Shown one piece after another: positions 8,037-16,900 of a stretch of DNA of 64,000 nt; position 1 is the stretch's first letter; each line of letters begins with the position of its first letter. Source of the DNA: Flavobacterium zepuense (GTDB taxonomy: Bacteria; Bacteroidota; Bacteroidia; Flavobacteriales; Flavobacteriaceae); assembly GCF_007097145.1 (NCBI RefSeq), contig NZ_VJVZ01000004.1, forward strand, positions 248,001 to 312,000. The letters run 5' to 3'. The notes beneath the pieces were generated by a model. It saw only the letters and a list, made by a program, of their open reading frames with translations. It did not search any database and was not told where the DNA came from. Position numbers and translations under genes: made by a program.

Positions 8037-8612
8037 ATGAGAAAGCTCATAGCACAGCAGTGGCTATCTATAGATGGTTTTGCAGCAGACAGCAAGGATA
8101 CAACTGCATTTTTTGAATATCCTAAATACAACGAAGGCTGGGAGGAAGACCAGCTGCAGCTGATGAAAAATATAGACACTATACTGTTAGGTGCCACTAC
8201 CTATAAGATGTTTTTAGACTACTGGCCGGATGTTGATCCTAATAAAGAGGCTGTAGGCCCGGCGCTTAACAGCACACCTAAAATTGTTTTTTCTAAAACT
8301 TTAAAGGAGGTGCCATGGGGCGATTGGGATCCGGCAACGGTAGTAGCCGAGGATGCAGTAAACTATGTAAAGGAGCTAAAGGATCAGCCAGGCAAAGACA
8401 TTATACTGTGGGGCAGCCTTACCGTGTGCAGGGCACTGGCAGCCCACAACTTATTTGATGAATACCACATTACCCTTGCCCCGGCTTTTGTAGGTAAAGG
8501 CATGCGTTTTTTACCCGATGATAAAGAATGGCTGGATATGGAACTTGTAAAAAGTAAAACTTATACAACAGGCGTACTTTCGTTAGTGTATCGCCCACGG
8601 TCAAAACAATAA
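8037..8612 (+). CDS. Dihydrofolate reductase family protein (RibD C-terminal domain)
   Basis: A 191-residue soluble protein of the RibD_C/DHFR-like superfamily. Typical features are the opening strand MRKLIAQQWLSIDGFAAD, the NADPH-binding LLGATTYKMFLDYWP segment, KIVFSKTLKEVPWGDW, the GKDIILWGSLTVCRALAAHNLFDEYHITLAPAFVGKGMRFLP half and a final short strand. The family includes riboflavin-pathway reductases, but most stand-alone bacterial members, like this one, have no known substrate. An ATG at 8019 would add MIKLKI; I prefer 8037 because homologues begin MRKL and because of the -7-like box upstream. It is followed 38 nt later by purK, which has its own promoter. Confidence 0.82.
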   Translation: MRKLIAQQWLSIDGFAADSKDTTAFFEYPKYNEGWEEDQLQLMKNIDTILLGATTYKMFLDYWPDVDPNKEAVGPALNSTPKIVFSKTLKEVPWGDWDPATVVAEDAVNYVKELKDQPGKDIILWGSLTVCRALAAHNLFDEYHITLAPAFVGKGMRFLPDDKEWLDMELVKSKTYTTGVLSLVYRPRSKQ

Positions 8613-8619
8613 TTTTAAG

Positions 8620-8627
8620 TATCTTTG
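8620..8627 (+). promoter_or_regulatory. -7 element of purK
   Basis: TATCTTTG is a perfect TAnnTTTG, 23 nt before the purK ATG. No clear -33 TTG at the expected spacing. Confidence 0.6.
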
Positions 8628-8650
8628 GCGTTGCAAACACGAGTACTATA

Positions 8651-9802
8651 ATGAACTATTTTTCTTCTGATTTTAAACTGGGAATTTTAGGCGGCGGCCA
8701 GCTTGGCAAGATGCTCCTTACCGAAACCCGTAAATTTGACATTCAAACCTATGTGCTGGATCCCAGCGATGAAGCGCCCTGCAAAATAGGCAGCAACAAA
8801 TTTTTTAAGGGCAGCCTTATGGATTTTGATACCGTTTACAACTTTGGTAAACAGGTAGATGTGCTTACTTTTGAAATTGAGCTTGTAAACATAGAAGCCC
8901 TGGAAAAACTGGAAAGCGAAGGTATAAAAGTATACCCATCGCCAAAAACGCTAAGGCTTATTCAGAATAAAGGCACCCAGAAAGATTTTTACACTACCCA
9001 TAATATACCTACTGCCGCTTACAAAAGGTTTGAAAATGTAGCCGGCCTTAAGCAGGCTGTAGCCGATAACGAGATTACCCTGCCTTTTGTTTGGAAAAGC
9101 ACCGAGGGCGGTTATGATGGCAACGGCGTAAAGGTTATTCGTAACACTGATAGCTTTAACAACCTGCCCGATGTGCAGTGTATCGCGGAAACGATGATTC
9201 CGTTTAAGAATGAATTGGCTGTTATTGTAACCCGTACCCCAAGTGGCGAAATTAAAACCTACCCTGTGGTAGAGATGGAGTTTCACCCGGAGGCCAACCA
9301 GGTAGAATATGTTATTTGCCCGGCTCGTATAGATGATGCCGTTGCCGATAACGCCCGTGCTATTGCGCTTAAAGTATCGGAGCACTTTAACCACGTAGGT
9401 TTACTTGCGGTAGAGATGTTCCAGACGGAAGACGACCAAATATTAGTTAATGAGGTTGCCCCGAGGCCACACAACAGTGGGCATTACTCTATCGAAGCCA
9501 GCTACACATCGCAATTTGAACAGCACCTGCGTGCCATTTTAGATTTACCATTAGGTAACACCGACAGTAAAGTGGCCGGTATTATGGTAAACCTTGTGGG
9601 CGAAGAAGGCTACAGCGGCAGCGTAGTGTACGAAAATATCGAAAAGATACTGGGTCAGGATGGTGTAACACCGCACATCTACGGTAAAAAAGAAACCAGG
9701 CCTTTCCGCAAGATGGGACACGTTACCATAGTAAACCAGGATATCGCCGAAGCACGAAGAGTAGCCCAGGAAGTTAAGAACACTATTAGGGTAATTTGTT
9801 AA
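8651..9802 (+). CDS. purK: N5-carboxyaminoimidazole ribonucleotide synthase
   Basis: PurK (383 residues) converts AIR, bicarbonate and ATP to N5-CAIR in purine synthesis. It has the ATP-grasp layout: an N-terminal pre-ATP domain with LGILGGGQLGKMLLTETRKF and VLDPSDEAPC, the central ATP-grasp fold (LPFVWKSTEGGYDGNGVKV, then AVIVTRTPSGEIKTYPVVE) and the metal-binding VNEVAPRPHNSGHYSIEAS. The C-terminal domain (GIMVNLVGEEGYSG ... HIYGKKETRPFRKMGHVTIV) is complete. The length is usual. purE follows 124 nt later on the same strand, as is common in Bacteroidota; the gap contains a tandem repeat but no hairpin terminator, so cotranscription is likely. Confidence 0.97.
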   Translation: MNYFSSDFKLGILGGGQLGKMLLTETRKFDIQTYVLDPSDEAPCKIGSNKFFKGSLMDFDTVYNFGKQVDVLTFEIELVNIEALEKLESEGIKVYPSPKTLRLIQNKGTQKDFYTTHNIPTAAYKRFENVAGLKQAVADNEITLPFVWKSTEGGYDGNGVKVIRNTDSFNNLPDVQCIAETMIPFKNELAVIVTRTPSGEIKTYPVVEMEFHPEANQVEYVICPARIDDAVADNARAIALKVSEHFNHVGLLAVEMFQTEDDQILVNEVAPRPHNSGHYSIEASYTSQFEQHLRAILDLPLGNTDSKVAGIMVNLVGEEGYSGSVVYENIEKILGQDGVTPHIYGKKETRPFRKMGHVTIVNQDIAEARRVAQEVKNTIRVIC

Positions 9803-9813
9803 TTTGTGGATTT

Positions 9814-9902
9814 GGTTATTTGAAGCTTCCGACAACTGGCAACCATCAACCGATAACTAAAAATGATAATTCGGTTATTTGGAGTTTCCGACAACCGGCA
9901 AC
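9814..9902. repeat. Imperfect tandem duplication between purK and purE
   Basis: A 30-nt sequence beginning GGTTATTTGAAGCTTCCGAC at 9814-9843 recurs at 9873-9902 with 27 of 30 identities, a period of 59 nt. The tract also carries CAAC/AACT-rich runs common in flavobacterial spacers. No gene is contained. Confidence 0.7.
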
Positions 9903-9926
9903 TAACAACAAACAACAATTTAAAAA

Positions 9927-10415
9927 ATGAAAATAGGAATCATAATGGGCAGCATATCGGACATGCCGGTAATGCAGGATGCCATAGATATATTAAAAGA
10001 GTTTGGCATTGATACGGAGGTAGATATTGTATCGGCTCACCGCACACCTGAGAAGCTGTATGAATACAGCACTACGGCCCACACCCGCGGCATTAATGTA
10101 ATTATTGCAGGTGCTGGTGGTGCAGCCCACTTACCGGGCATGGTAGCAAGTATGTCTCCTCTGCCGGTTATTGGCGTGCCTGTAAAATCAAGCAACAGTA
10201 TAGATGGTTGGGATAGCGTGCTTTCTATATTGCAAATGCCAGGTGGTGTACCTGTTGCAACAGTAGCCCTAAATGGCGCTAAAAATGCAGGTATACTCGC
10301 CGCACAAATATTAGGAAGCCACGACGAGTTGATCCGTTCAAAAATAATAGCCTACAAACTTAGTCTTAAAGAAGCCGTTAATAAGGCAAGTGACGTATTA
10401 AGAAACAGGGAATAA
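9927..10415 (+). CDS. purE: N5-carboxyaminoimidazole ribonucleotide mutase
   Basis: PurE (162 residues) shifts the carboxyl group of N5-CAIR to give CAIR, the step after PurK. It is a class I Pur[10 protein letters not shown] near the start, [13 protein letters not shown] containing the catalytic His, [22 protein letters not shown], then [28 protein letters not shown], all in the canonical order. The last residues and the TAA stop lie inside a terminator stem at 10403-10427, so transcription ends right at the end of the gene. It is paired with purK upstream. Confidence 0.97.
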   Translation: MKIGIIMGSISDMPVMQDAIDILKEFGIDTEVDIVSAHRTPEKLYEYSTTAHTRGINVIIAGAGGAAHLPGMVASMSPLPVIGVPVKSSNSIDGWDSVLSILQMPGGVPVATVALNGAKNAGILAAQILGSHDELIRSKIIAYKLSLKEAVNKASDVLRNRE

Positions 10416-10427
10416 TATTCCCTGTTT
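10403..10427 (+). terminator. purE terminator, overlapping its stop codon
   Basis: AAACAGGGAAT (10403-10413) pairs perfectly with ATTCCCTGTTT (10417-10427), loop AAT, ending in TTTT. The purE TAA is at 10413-10415. Confidence 0.7.
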
Positions 10428-10439
10428 TGCGTTTTTAAA

Positions 10440-10507
10440 TTTTGTAACTTTGATAAAAAGCTCGCAATGGATATTCAGGCATCTAAAATAGAATTGGCAA
10501 AAATGAT
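10440..10507. repeat. Direct repeat, copy 1: promoter and antitoxin start
   Basis: These 68 nt recur at 10985-11052 with one mismatch. The unit holds the -7 box, the leader and the first 13 codons of the antitoxin gene, marking a tandem duplication of the toxin-antitoxin module. Confidence 0.95.
10445..10452 (+). promoter_or_regulatory. -7 element of the first toxin-antitoxin module
   Basis: TAACTTTG is a perfect TAnnTTTG, 14 nt before the antitoxin ATG. Confidence 0.6.
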
Positions 10508-10694
10508 CATGGAAATAGAGGATTCATCTGTTATAGATAGGTTTATCAATTTTATAAAATCCGAAAGCACACTATCTGATCGACAAAAAAAAGCAATTGA
10601 TTCTGCACTGGTTCAATTACAGAATGGTGGAGGTATACCTCACGATGTTGTTATGGCAGAAACAAAAGCGCGCTATCCCAAATATTTTAAATAA
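10467..10694 (+). CDS. Antitoxin-like protein of a degraded toxin-antitoxin module
   Basis: A 75-residue acidic/basic mixed small protein. The first 14 residues, MDIQASKIELAKMI, are identical to those of the antitoxin at 11012, and EDSxxIxxxxxxI continues the likeness; the C-terminal halves differ (SDRQKKAIDSALVQLQNGGGIPHDVVMAETKARYPKYFK here). Such short helical N-terminal/extended C-terminal proteins preceding a RelE/ParE-type toxin are antitoxins that bind and mask the toxin and often repress their own promoter. Its TAA overlaps the next ATG by one base (TAATG), the usual coupled arrangement. Its partner toxin is interrupted by a stop codon, so it may survive as an orphan antitoxin. Confidence 0.75.
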   Translation: MDIQASKIELAKMIMEIEDSSVIDRFINFIKSESTLSDRQKKAIDSALVQLQNGGGIPHDVVMAETKARYPKYFK

Positions 10695-10984
10695 TGGTTA
10701 TAGAGTGGTCTCCTCTTGCCAAACTTGACTATTGGGAAAACATTGAATATTTAGAAAATGAATAGTCGGAGAAAGAAGTAATCTCTTTTATTGAAAATGT
10801 TGACAACACCTTGAACTTGCTGAAAAGAAATAATGTTCAATTTATTAAAACACATTATAATGGAGTTTTAAAGATTGTAATTGTAAAACAGATTTCTTTA
10901 TTTTATATTATTGAGGATAATAAAATCGAATTACTTCGTTTCTGGAATAATTACCAGGATTTAAATAATTTCAAATTAAGATAG
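10694..10984 (+). pseudogene. RelE/ParE-like toxin broken by an in-frame TAG
   Basis: The frame opens at an ATG overlapping the antitoxin stop and reads MVIEWSPLAKLDYWENIEYL then ENE, then TAG at 10763-10765 (codon 24), and continues SEKEVISFIENVDNTLNLL... to a normal stop at 10982-10984. The total of 96 codons suits a ParE/RelE toxin. Aligned with the intact toxin at 11236, YLENE-stop-SEKE matches YLEREWSLKI, so the stop sits where the paralogue has Trp; a single TGG to TAG change explains it. The rest of the frame (QISLFYIIEDNKIELLRFWNNYQD) still looks like a toxin C-terminus, so the mutation is recent or the frame is conserved by chance. No Met follows the stop in frame. Confidence 0.85.
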
Positions 10985-11052
10985 TTTTGTAACTTTGATA
11001 AAAAGCTCGCAATGGATATTCAGGCATCTAAAATAGAACTGGCAAAAATGAT
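10985..11052. repeat. Direct repeat, copy 2: promoter and antitoxin start
   Basis: Second copy of the 68-nt unit at 10440-10507 (67 of 68 identical), starting at the base after the stop codon of the broken toxin. Confidence 0.95.
10990..10997 (+). promoter_or_regulatory. -7 element of the second toxin-antitoxin module
   Basis: TAACTTTG, identical in sequence and in distance to the ATG (14 nt) to the first copy. Confidence 0.6.
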
Positions 11053-11236
11053 ACTCGATTTAGAAGATTCTAAATTGATTGAGAAAGTGCGCAAACTTAT
11101 TACCAAAGAAAAAAAAGATTTTTACGATGAACTTTCTGAAGATGAAAAGCTGGAGGTACGATACGGAATTGAGCAATTAGACAGGGGCGAAAAAATTTCC
11201 TGGGAAGATTTTAAAATCAGAAGGCGTAGCAGGTAA
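11012..11236 (+). CDS. Antitoxin of the intact toxin-antitoxin module
   Basis: A 74-residue protein that begins with the same 14 residues as the antitoxin at 10467 and continues LDLEDSKLIEKVRKLITKEKKDFYDELSEDEKLEVRYGIEQLDRGEKISWEDFKIRRRSR. The segment LSEDEKLEVRYGIEQLDRGEKISWEDF is typical of the short antitoxins (sometimes annotated addiction module proteins) paired with ParE/RelE toxins in Bacteroidota. The stop overlaps the toxin start by one base (TAATG). A C-terminal KIRRRSR gives it a basic tail that could contact toxin or DNA; this is inference. Confidence 0.82.
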   Translation: MDIQASKIELAKMILDLEDSKLIEKVRKLITKEKKDFYDELSEDEKLEVRYGIEQLDRGEKISWEDFKIRRRSR

Positions 11237-11556
11237 TGTATATCATAAATTTATCTGACCTTGCCGCAAGAAAATTAGATGATTTGCTTGATTATCTTGA
11301 AAGAGAATGGTCTTTAAAAATTGCCAACAATTTTGAAGACAACTTTGAAAAAAAGCTTTTACATATTTCTAAATATCCTGAAAGCTGCATAAAATCAAAA
11401 CAATTTCCCAACTTACATCTCTGCGTTGTAACCAAGCAAACCTCTTTTCTTTACCGAATTAAACCCGACGAAATTGAAGTTGTAACAGTTCTTGATAACC
11501 GCAGCAGTTTTAAATCTATTACTAAAGAGATACGCAAATACTATGGGCGCATCTAA
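11236..11556 (+). CDS. RelE/ParE family toxin
   Basis: A 106-residue basic protein with the ParE/RelE-fold pattern: LSDLAARKLDDLLDYLEREWS (two N-terminal helices), KYPESCIKSKQFPNLHLCVVTKQTSFLYRI (central strands) and VVTVLDNRSS ending the core, where RelE/ParE proteins carry a strand ending in D/xR. Family members either cleave mRNA on the ribosome (RelE) or poison gyrase (ParE); sequence alone does not settle which. It is translationally coupled to the antitoxin. The M3 peptidase gene begins 10 nt after its stop, so read-through of this module into the peptidase is likely. Confidence 0.85.
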   Translation: MYIINLSDLAARKLDDLLDYLEREWSLKIANNFEDNFEKKLLHISKYPESCIKSKQFPNLHLCVVTKQTSFLYRIKPDEIEVVTVLDNRSSFKSITKEIRKYYGRI

Positions 11557-11566
11557 AAACACTACC

Positions 11567-13594
11567 ATGAACCTACTCACGCAAAAATTTACTACCAAAC
11601 ACGATACCGCGCCCTTTAGCGGAATAAAAACCGAAGATTTTATGCCTGCTTTTACAGCCGGTATAGAAAAAGCCCGCAAAGAAGTTGATGCTATTGTGGC
11701 CAACCCCGAAGCACCTACTTTTGAGAATACAATAGAGGCAATGACGTTTAGTGGCGACACATTAGAACGGGTTTCAAGTATTTTCTTTAACCTGCATTCG
11801 GCAGAAACTAATGACGATATCCAGAAGATAGCCCAGGAGGTTTCTCCGCTGCTGTCGGATTTTGGTAACGATATTCGCTTAAACAAAGATTTGTTTGAAC
11901 GCGTTAAGTCTGTTTATGATAAAAAAGATTCACTTAACCTAACGCCCGAGCAAACCACACTGTTAGACAAGCAATACAAAAGCTTTAGCCGCAACGGCGC
12001 TAACCTGCCTGAGGATAAAAAGAACAAGCTCCGCGAAATTGACAAAGAGCTAAGCAGGCTAAGCCTGGAGTTTGGTGAAAATGTACTTGCCGAAACCCAC
12101 GCTTACCAACTGCATATTATAAATGAGGCCGACTTATCGGGCCTACCCGAAGGTACTATTGAGGCTGCTAAAGAATTAGCCGCAAGCCTTGAGAAAGAAG
12201 GCTGGGTGTTTACGCTTGATTATCCAAGCTATGTGCCGTTCTTAACCTATGCCGATAATCGCGAGCTTCGTAAGCAAATGGCGATTGCGTTTGGCGCAAA
12301 AGCCTTTCAGGGTAACGAGCACGACAACCAGCAAATCGTTCTGCAAATAGTAAAACTGCGTCATGAGCGCGCCAACCTTTTGGGCTATGGCTCGCATGCC
12401 GACTTTGTATTAGAAGAACGTATGGCAGAAAGTCCGGCTAAAGTAAAAACGTTCCTAAACGACCTGTTGGCAAAGGCCAAACCGGCTGCCCAAAAAGAGT
12501 TTGAAGAGCTTACCGCTTTCGCTAAAGACCTTGATGGTTTAGGCCATTTAGAAAAATGGGACGGTGCTTATTATTCAGAAAAACTAAAACAGAAGTTATT
12601 CAACCTGGACGACGAAAAACTAAAACCCTACTTTAAACTGGAAAACGTACTTAACGGCGCGTTTGTTATTGCCGGTAAATTGTACGGGTTAACGTTTAAA
12701 GAGGTTCAGGATATTGATAAATACCATAAAGATGTTACCACGTATGAAGTTGTGGGCGAAAACGGCGACCTTGTTGCTATTTTCTACGCTGATTTCTTTC
12801 CGCGTAAGGGCAAGCGCAACGGCGCGTGGATGACATCGTTTAAATCGCAATACGTTTTAAGCGGCGTTAATGAGAGGCCACATGTATCTATTGTATGCAA
12901 CTTTACAAAACCTACCGAGACCAAGCCATCGTTACTAACCTTTAACGAGGTTACTACCCTGTTTCACGAATTTGGGCATGCCCTGCACGGTATGCTTGCC
13001 GACACCATTTACCCAAGCCTTAGCGGCACCAGTGTGTACTGGGATTTTGTAGAGCTGCCAAGCCAGGTTATGGAAAACTGGTGCTACGAGCCGGAGGCCC
13101 TGGCACTGTTTGCCCACCATTACCAAACCGGCGAGGTCATACCTATGGAGTACATTACCAAAATTAAGGAGAGCGCAAGCTTTCAGGAGGGCATTGCCAC
13201 TATGCGACAGCTAAGTTTCGGATTATTAGATATGGGCTGGCACAGCGCCGACCCAAGCAATATTACCGACCTGAAGGCTTTTGAGACCGAGCAATTTGCA
13301 GCAACGCAACTGTACCCGGAAGTTAAAGAGAATGCAATGAGTACGGCTTTCTCACACATTTTTCAGGGTGGGTATTCATCGGGGTACTACAGCTATAAAT
13401 GGGCTGAGGTGCTTGATGCCGATGCATTTGAATTCTTTCAGGAAAAAGGTATTTTTGATAAAGAAACCGCGACTAAATTTAAAGACAACATACTCTCTAA
13501 AGGTGGTACAGAACACCCTATGGTATTGTATAAACGCTTTAGAGGACAGGAACCAAAACCCGAAGCCTTGTTAAAAAGGGCAGGGCTCTTATAG
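11567..13594 (+). CDS. M3 family oligopeptidase / dipeptidyl carboxypeptidase
   Basis: A 675-residue cytoplasmic zinc peptidase of family M3 (Dcp/oligopeptidase A type). The catalytic core reads LFHEFGHALHGML with His467, Glu468 and His471, and the third ligand Glu496 lies 29 residues after the first His in DFVELPSQVMENW, the spacing seen in thimet oligopeptidase. Further landmarks are the N-terminal FSGIKTEDFMPAFTAGIEKARKEV, FYADFFPRKGKRNGAWM and the late YSSGYYSYKWAEVLDADAFEFF. It degrades short peptides in the cytoplasm. I start it at MNLLTQKF (11567); an in-frame ATG at 11543 (MGASKNTT) overlaps the toxin end. No promoter is obvious in the 10-nt gap, so expression may depend on the toxin-antitoxin promoter. 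Confidence 0.93.
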   Translation: MNLLTQKFTTKHDTAPFSGIKTEDFMPAFTAGIEKARKEVDAIVANPEAPTFENTIEAMTFSGDTLERVSSIFFNLHSAETNDDIQKIAQEVSPLLSDFGNDIRLNKDLFERVKSVYDKKDSLNLTPEQTTLLDKQYKSFSRNGANLPEDKKNKLREIDKELSRLSLEFGENVLAETHAYQLHIINEADLSGLPEGTIEAAKELAASLEKEGWVFTLDYPSYVPFLTYADNRELRKQMAIAFGAKAFQGNEHDNQQIVLQIVKLRHERANLLGYGSHADFVLEERMAESPAKVKTFLNDLLAKAKPAAQKEFEELTAFAKDLDGLGHLEKWDGAYYSEKLKQKLFNLDDEKLKPYFKLENVLNGAFVIAGKLYGLTFKEVQDIDKYHKDVTTYEVVGENGDLVAIFYADFFPRKGKRNGAWMTSFKSQYVLSGVNERPHVSIVCNFTKPTETKPSLLTFNEVTTLFHEFGHALHGMLADTIYPSLSGTSVYWDFVELPSQVMENWCYEPEALALFAHHYQTGEVIPMEYITKIKESASFQEGIATMRQLSFGLLDMGWHSADPSNITDLKAFETEQFAATQLYPEVKENAMSTAFSHIFQGGYSSGYYSYKWAEVLDADAFEFFQEKGIFDKETATKFKDNILSKGGTEHPMVLYKRFRGQEPKPEALLKRAGLL

Positions 13595-13939
13595 AGTATT
13601 GGATGGTTAGATACTTGGATTTTTAGACAACCTGAATATTTTTAACCACAAGCGCGCCGCAAGGCTTGTAGGAAGAAGCACTAAGTTTATCGGGCTTGTT
13701 CCAGGCAACGAAGGACACTAAGCTTTGTGGCCTTCAATCCGATCATTAGATTGCAATCCTTATTGCAATAAAGTTTGTGTTCTTTGTGCAACCCCTTGTG
13801 CCTTTGTGGTAAAAAATATAATAAAAACAAAATGCTGTCGCTACTACCCGACAGCATTTTTTAATCAAAAAAATACGGAAAATAAAACAACCTCCAAAAT
13901 TGCTCCCGGAGGGATTCTTGGGAAAGAAAAACACTACTA
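13595..13939. repeat. Gene-free stretch with a degraded dispersed repeat
   Basis: The 345 nt between the peptidase and the next T9SS gene hold no credible frame. Around 13640-13815 the sequence contains fragments such as TTAACCACAAG, GGACACTAAG, GTTCTTTGTGCAA and CCTTGTGCCTTTGTGGT, which resemble the (A)CCACAAAGGCAC...CACTAAG type of repeat that I know to be scattered in spacers of flavobacterial genomes. A bidirectional terminator is at 13829. Confidence 0.5.
13829..13862 (+). terminator. Bidirectional terminator after the M3 peptidase
   Basis: AAAATGCTGTCG pairs perfectly with CGACAGCATTTT (12 bp, 8-nt loop). T-tracts stand on both sides (TTTTTT on plus; TTTTGTTTTT on minus), so it can serve the convergent genes on either side. 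Confidence 0.75.
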
Positions 13940-16900
13940 TTACTGTTTCACTATCTTAATATATTTATGGTTGCTGCCAGCTGTCACTTTAACAAGGTAG
14001 GTTCCTGCCGCAAGTGCCTGCATGTTTACCTGCCCTGTTGTTGCATTTATGTTTTGCTCTAAAACATTTTGACCTAACAAATTATATATCGAAATAGTAT
14101 TGATGTCATTAGTATATGAAACCGTAAGCACATCGTTAACCGGATTAGGATAATAGCTAAATGCGCTGTTATCAAAATCAGGGGTGCCCAATGCAGTTTG
14201 CCATTTTAGATTATCAAGCAACACCACAGTGTGTGGCACATTGCTGTTTAAGCGTAGCCCTATATAAGTATCAGTCCCCGTGTAGCCGGTAAGGTCTATG
14301 GTAAATGATTGCGGCTCCATTACCGATGCTACGCTAACCGTTGTAAAGGTTGTAAACACGGCATCATTAGTATTATTATTCAGCGTACCCACCTGCACTT
14401 CGGTCGATCCGTTAGTTACAAACGCATAAAACGTTAAGTAGTGCGTACCGGCATTTAAGTTGGTAAGCTGTGGCGATACCAGTATCAGGTCGTCGGTAAC
14501 ATCCGAGTCGGCTTTGTAAATAGCGATAACATTGGGTGCTGACTCGCCCGGCATGGCAGCTGTTTCTATAATTGCATTTTCGGCCAAGGTATTGCCGCGT
14601 AAAATACCGGTCCAGCAGGCAGGTATTTCATGCAGGGCCGTAGTATCTAAATTTTCATCAAAAGAATCCACCGCCAGGCACTGCGTTGTAAAAGTAAACG
14701 GCACCCATACTCCGTTGCCGCTGTCGCATAAAGAGCGTACCCAAACGGTATAAGTAGTTGCCGGAGTAAGCTCTGTAAGCAGTGTTACGGTTTCACCGGT
14801 AACATCTATTGGGGTCAGGCTGCCGGGAGTAGCCTCTGCATCATCAGTATATACCACCTGCCATTCGGTTTCAGCTTCACCTGCAGTCCAGGTAATGTTA
14901 GCCGCAACGGTTGTAATTTCTTCTGCGCTAACATTTGTAACGGTTGGGCAGGCAGGCTCCCAAACTATATTATCTAAATAAACGGCTGTATGTTGTGAGG
15001 CGCTGTAGAGTCTGATCCCTATATAAGTATCAGAACCTGTATAGGCCGAGAAATTAACCGTAAACGGAGCCGGGGTTAAGCTAACAGTAAGCGGTATGCT
15101 TTGTAGTGATGTAAATACGGCATCATCAGGATTATTGCTGCTAAGCGTACCTATTTGCAATTCGCCTGCAAAATTTTGTATAAATGCGTTAAACGTTAAG
15201 TGATGTGTACCTGCATTTAAATTGGTTACCTGTGGCGAAACAATAATAAGGTCGTCGTCCAGCCCTGAGTCTCCTTTATAGATGGATACATTGTTAGGCA
15301 CCGAGGTAGCCGATGCTTCAGGTACATTTATGGTAGTAACCTGTGCAATTGCCGAAAGTGTTTCGCCCCTTTTTATAGCCGACCAGCATACCGGCATGGT
15401 ATAAATGGCATTGTTATCAAAATTTTCGCTAAAGGCATCTACTGCGAGGCAGGCCGTACTAAATGCAATAGGGCCTATCCATAAGCCATTGCCATCATCA
15501 CAAACAGATCGTACCCAAACGTTATAATCGGTTTGAGGGGTAAGCGTTGTAATTTCTGCTGTAGGCGTAGTTGTAGCAGCTACTGTGCCTATTGCAGCTG
15601 GGTTGGTATCATCCCCCAGGCTGTAGCCTGCTTCCCAGGCGGTTTCACTGCCGCCTGCTGTCCATGTTATTGTAGCAGTAGTTGTAGTAATTCCATTAAC
15701 CGCTATACCGGAAACATCGGGGCAATCCGGTATTGGTTCCCAAACCACATTATCTACATACATAGAGCTGCTTGCTGTTGAATTAGATCTGTAACGCAAC
15801 CCTAAATGCACATCATCAGTCACCGTAACCTCATCAAAATTGATAACGTGCTCCGTCATTGTAGCCGAGGTTATTGTAAAACTCTGCACTACAGTAATAT
15901 CGGCATATTTGTTATTCCCGTTAAGGGTTATTACTTCTAAAACATCGGGTGAGCCCGAACGTGCAAAAAAGCGGAAACGGTGTGTACCCGCGCCAATATT
16001 AGAAACCCTTGGGCTAACCAGTATTACCTTATCATTGCCGGCGGTATCCAGCAAGCCTTTGTTAAACACAACGGCGTTAGGGCCGGACACGGCTATGGAT
16101 GGGAATTGTATGGTTTGTACCGAAGCACTTGAGAGGCCAAACGTTACAGGATCTAACAAGTCAGTCCAGCAATCGGGCATTGCAGGCGTAACGATAGATT
16201 CGTCGTCAAAATTCTCATTAAATTCGGTTACAGGGTCGCAATCGGTTTTAAAATAGATCGGGCCTATCCAGGCACCATTACCACCCGTACAAACAGATCG
16301 TACCCAAAAGGCATATTTTGTAAAAGGCTCAAGCCCTGTAAATGATATACCACTTTCAGTAACGGTTTGCGGTGTAAGAGCATCAGGGTTGGTAGCCGTG
16401 GCACTGCCCTGCACTACCTGCCATGAGGTGGCTGCACCGGTATCCCAGTCGGCAGTCGCGCCATCAGGAGTAACCTGCGTAACCGCAATAGATGATAACG
16501 CAACATCCGGGCAAACGGGTGTCGCCTCCCAAGTAACGTTATCTATAAAGATATCCTGACCCCAGTTAGGTGTAACCAGTTTTATGCCTATGTAGGTATC
16601 GGTACCCGTATATCCCGAAAAATCTACGATATATTGCTGTGCAAAAAAGTCGTTTTCGGTATCAACCGTAGCAAAATAAGTAGCTACAGCGGTATTGGTA
16701 TTATTGTTTAAAGTAACGATCTCCAGGTGCATTGGCACACCATAATTATTGCCCGATGCCATAAACCTCAGCCTGTGAGTACCGGAGTTTAGGGTAGAAA
16801 GCTCCGGTGTTACCAGGATTATCTCATCGGTAACGTTAGAAGTATTACCGTTACCTATGCGCACTACGTTAGGCACAGATGGTGACAGCGGATAATAGCT

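Noticed and set aside
11413..11886. Minus-strand frame of 157 codons over the toxin end and peptidase start
   Set aside because: Overlaps two well-supported plus-strand genes and shows no family features.
13891..13913. CCTCC...GGAGG hairpin before the stop of the gene at 13940
   Set aside because: Only a 5-bp stem with a 13-nt loop; weaker than the bidirectional terminator at 13829, so not annotated as a terminator.
13725..14000. Plus-strand frame of 91 codons
   Set aside because: Crosses a terminator hairpin and enters the opposite T9SS gene; Cys-rich by chance.
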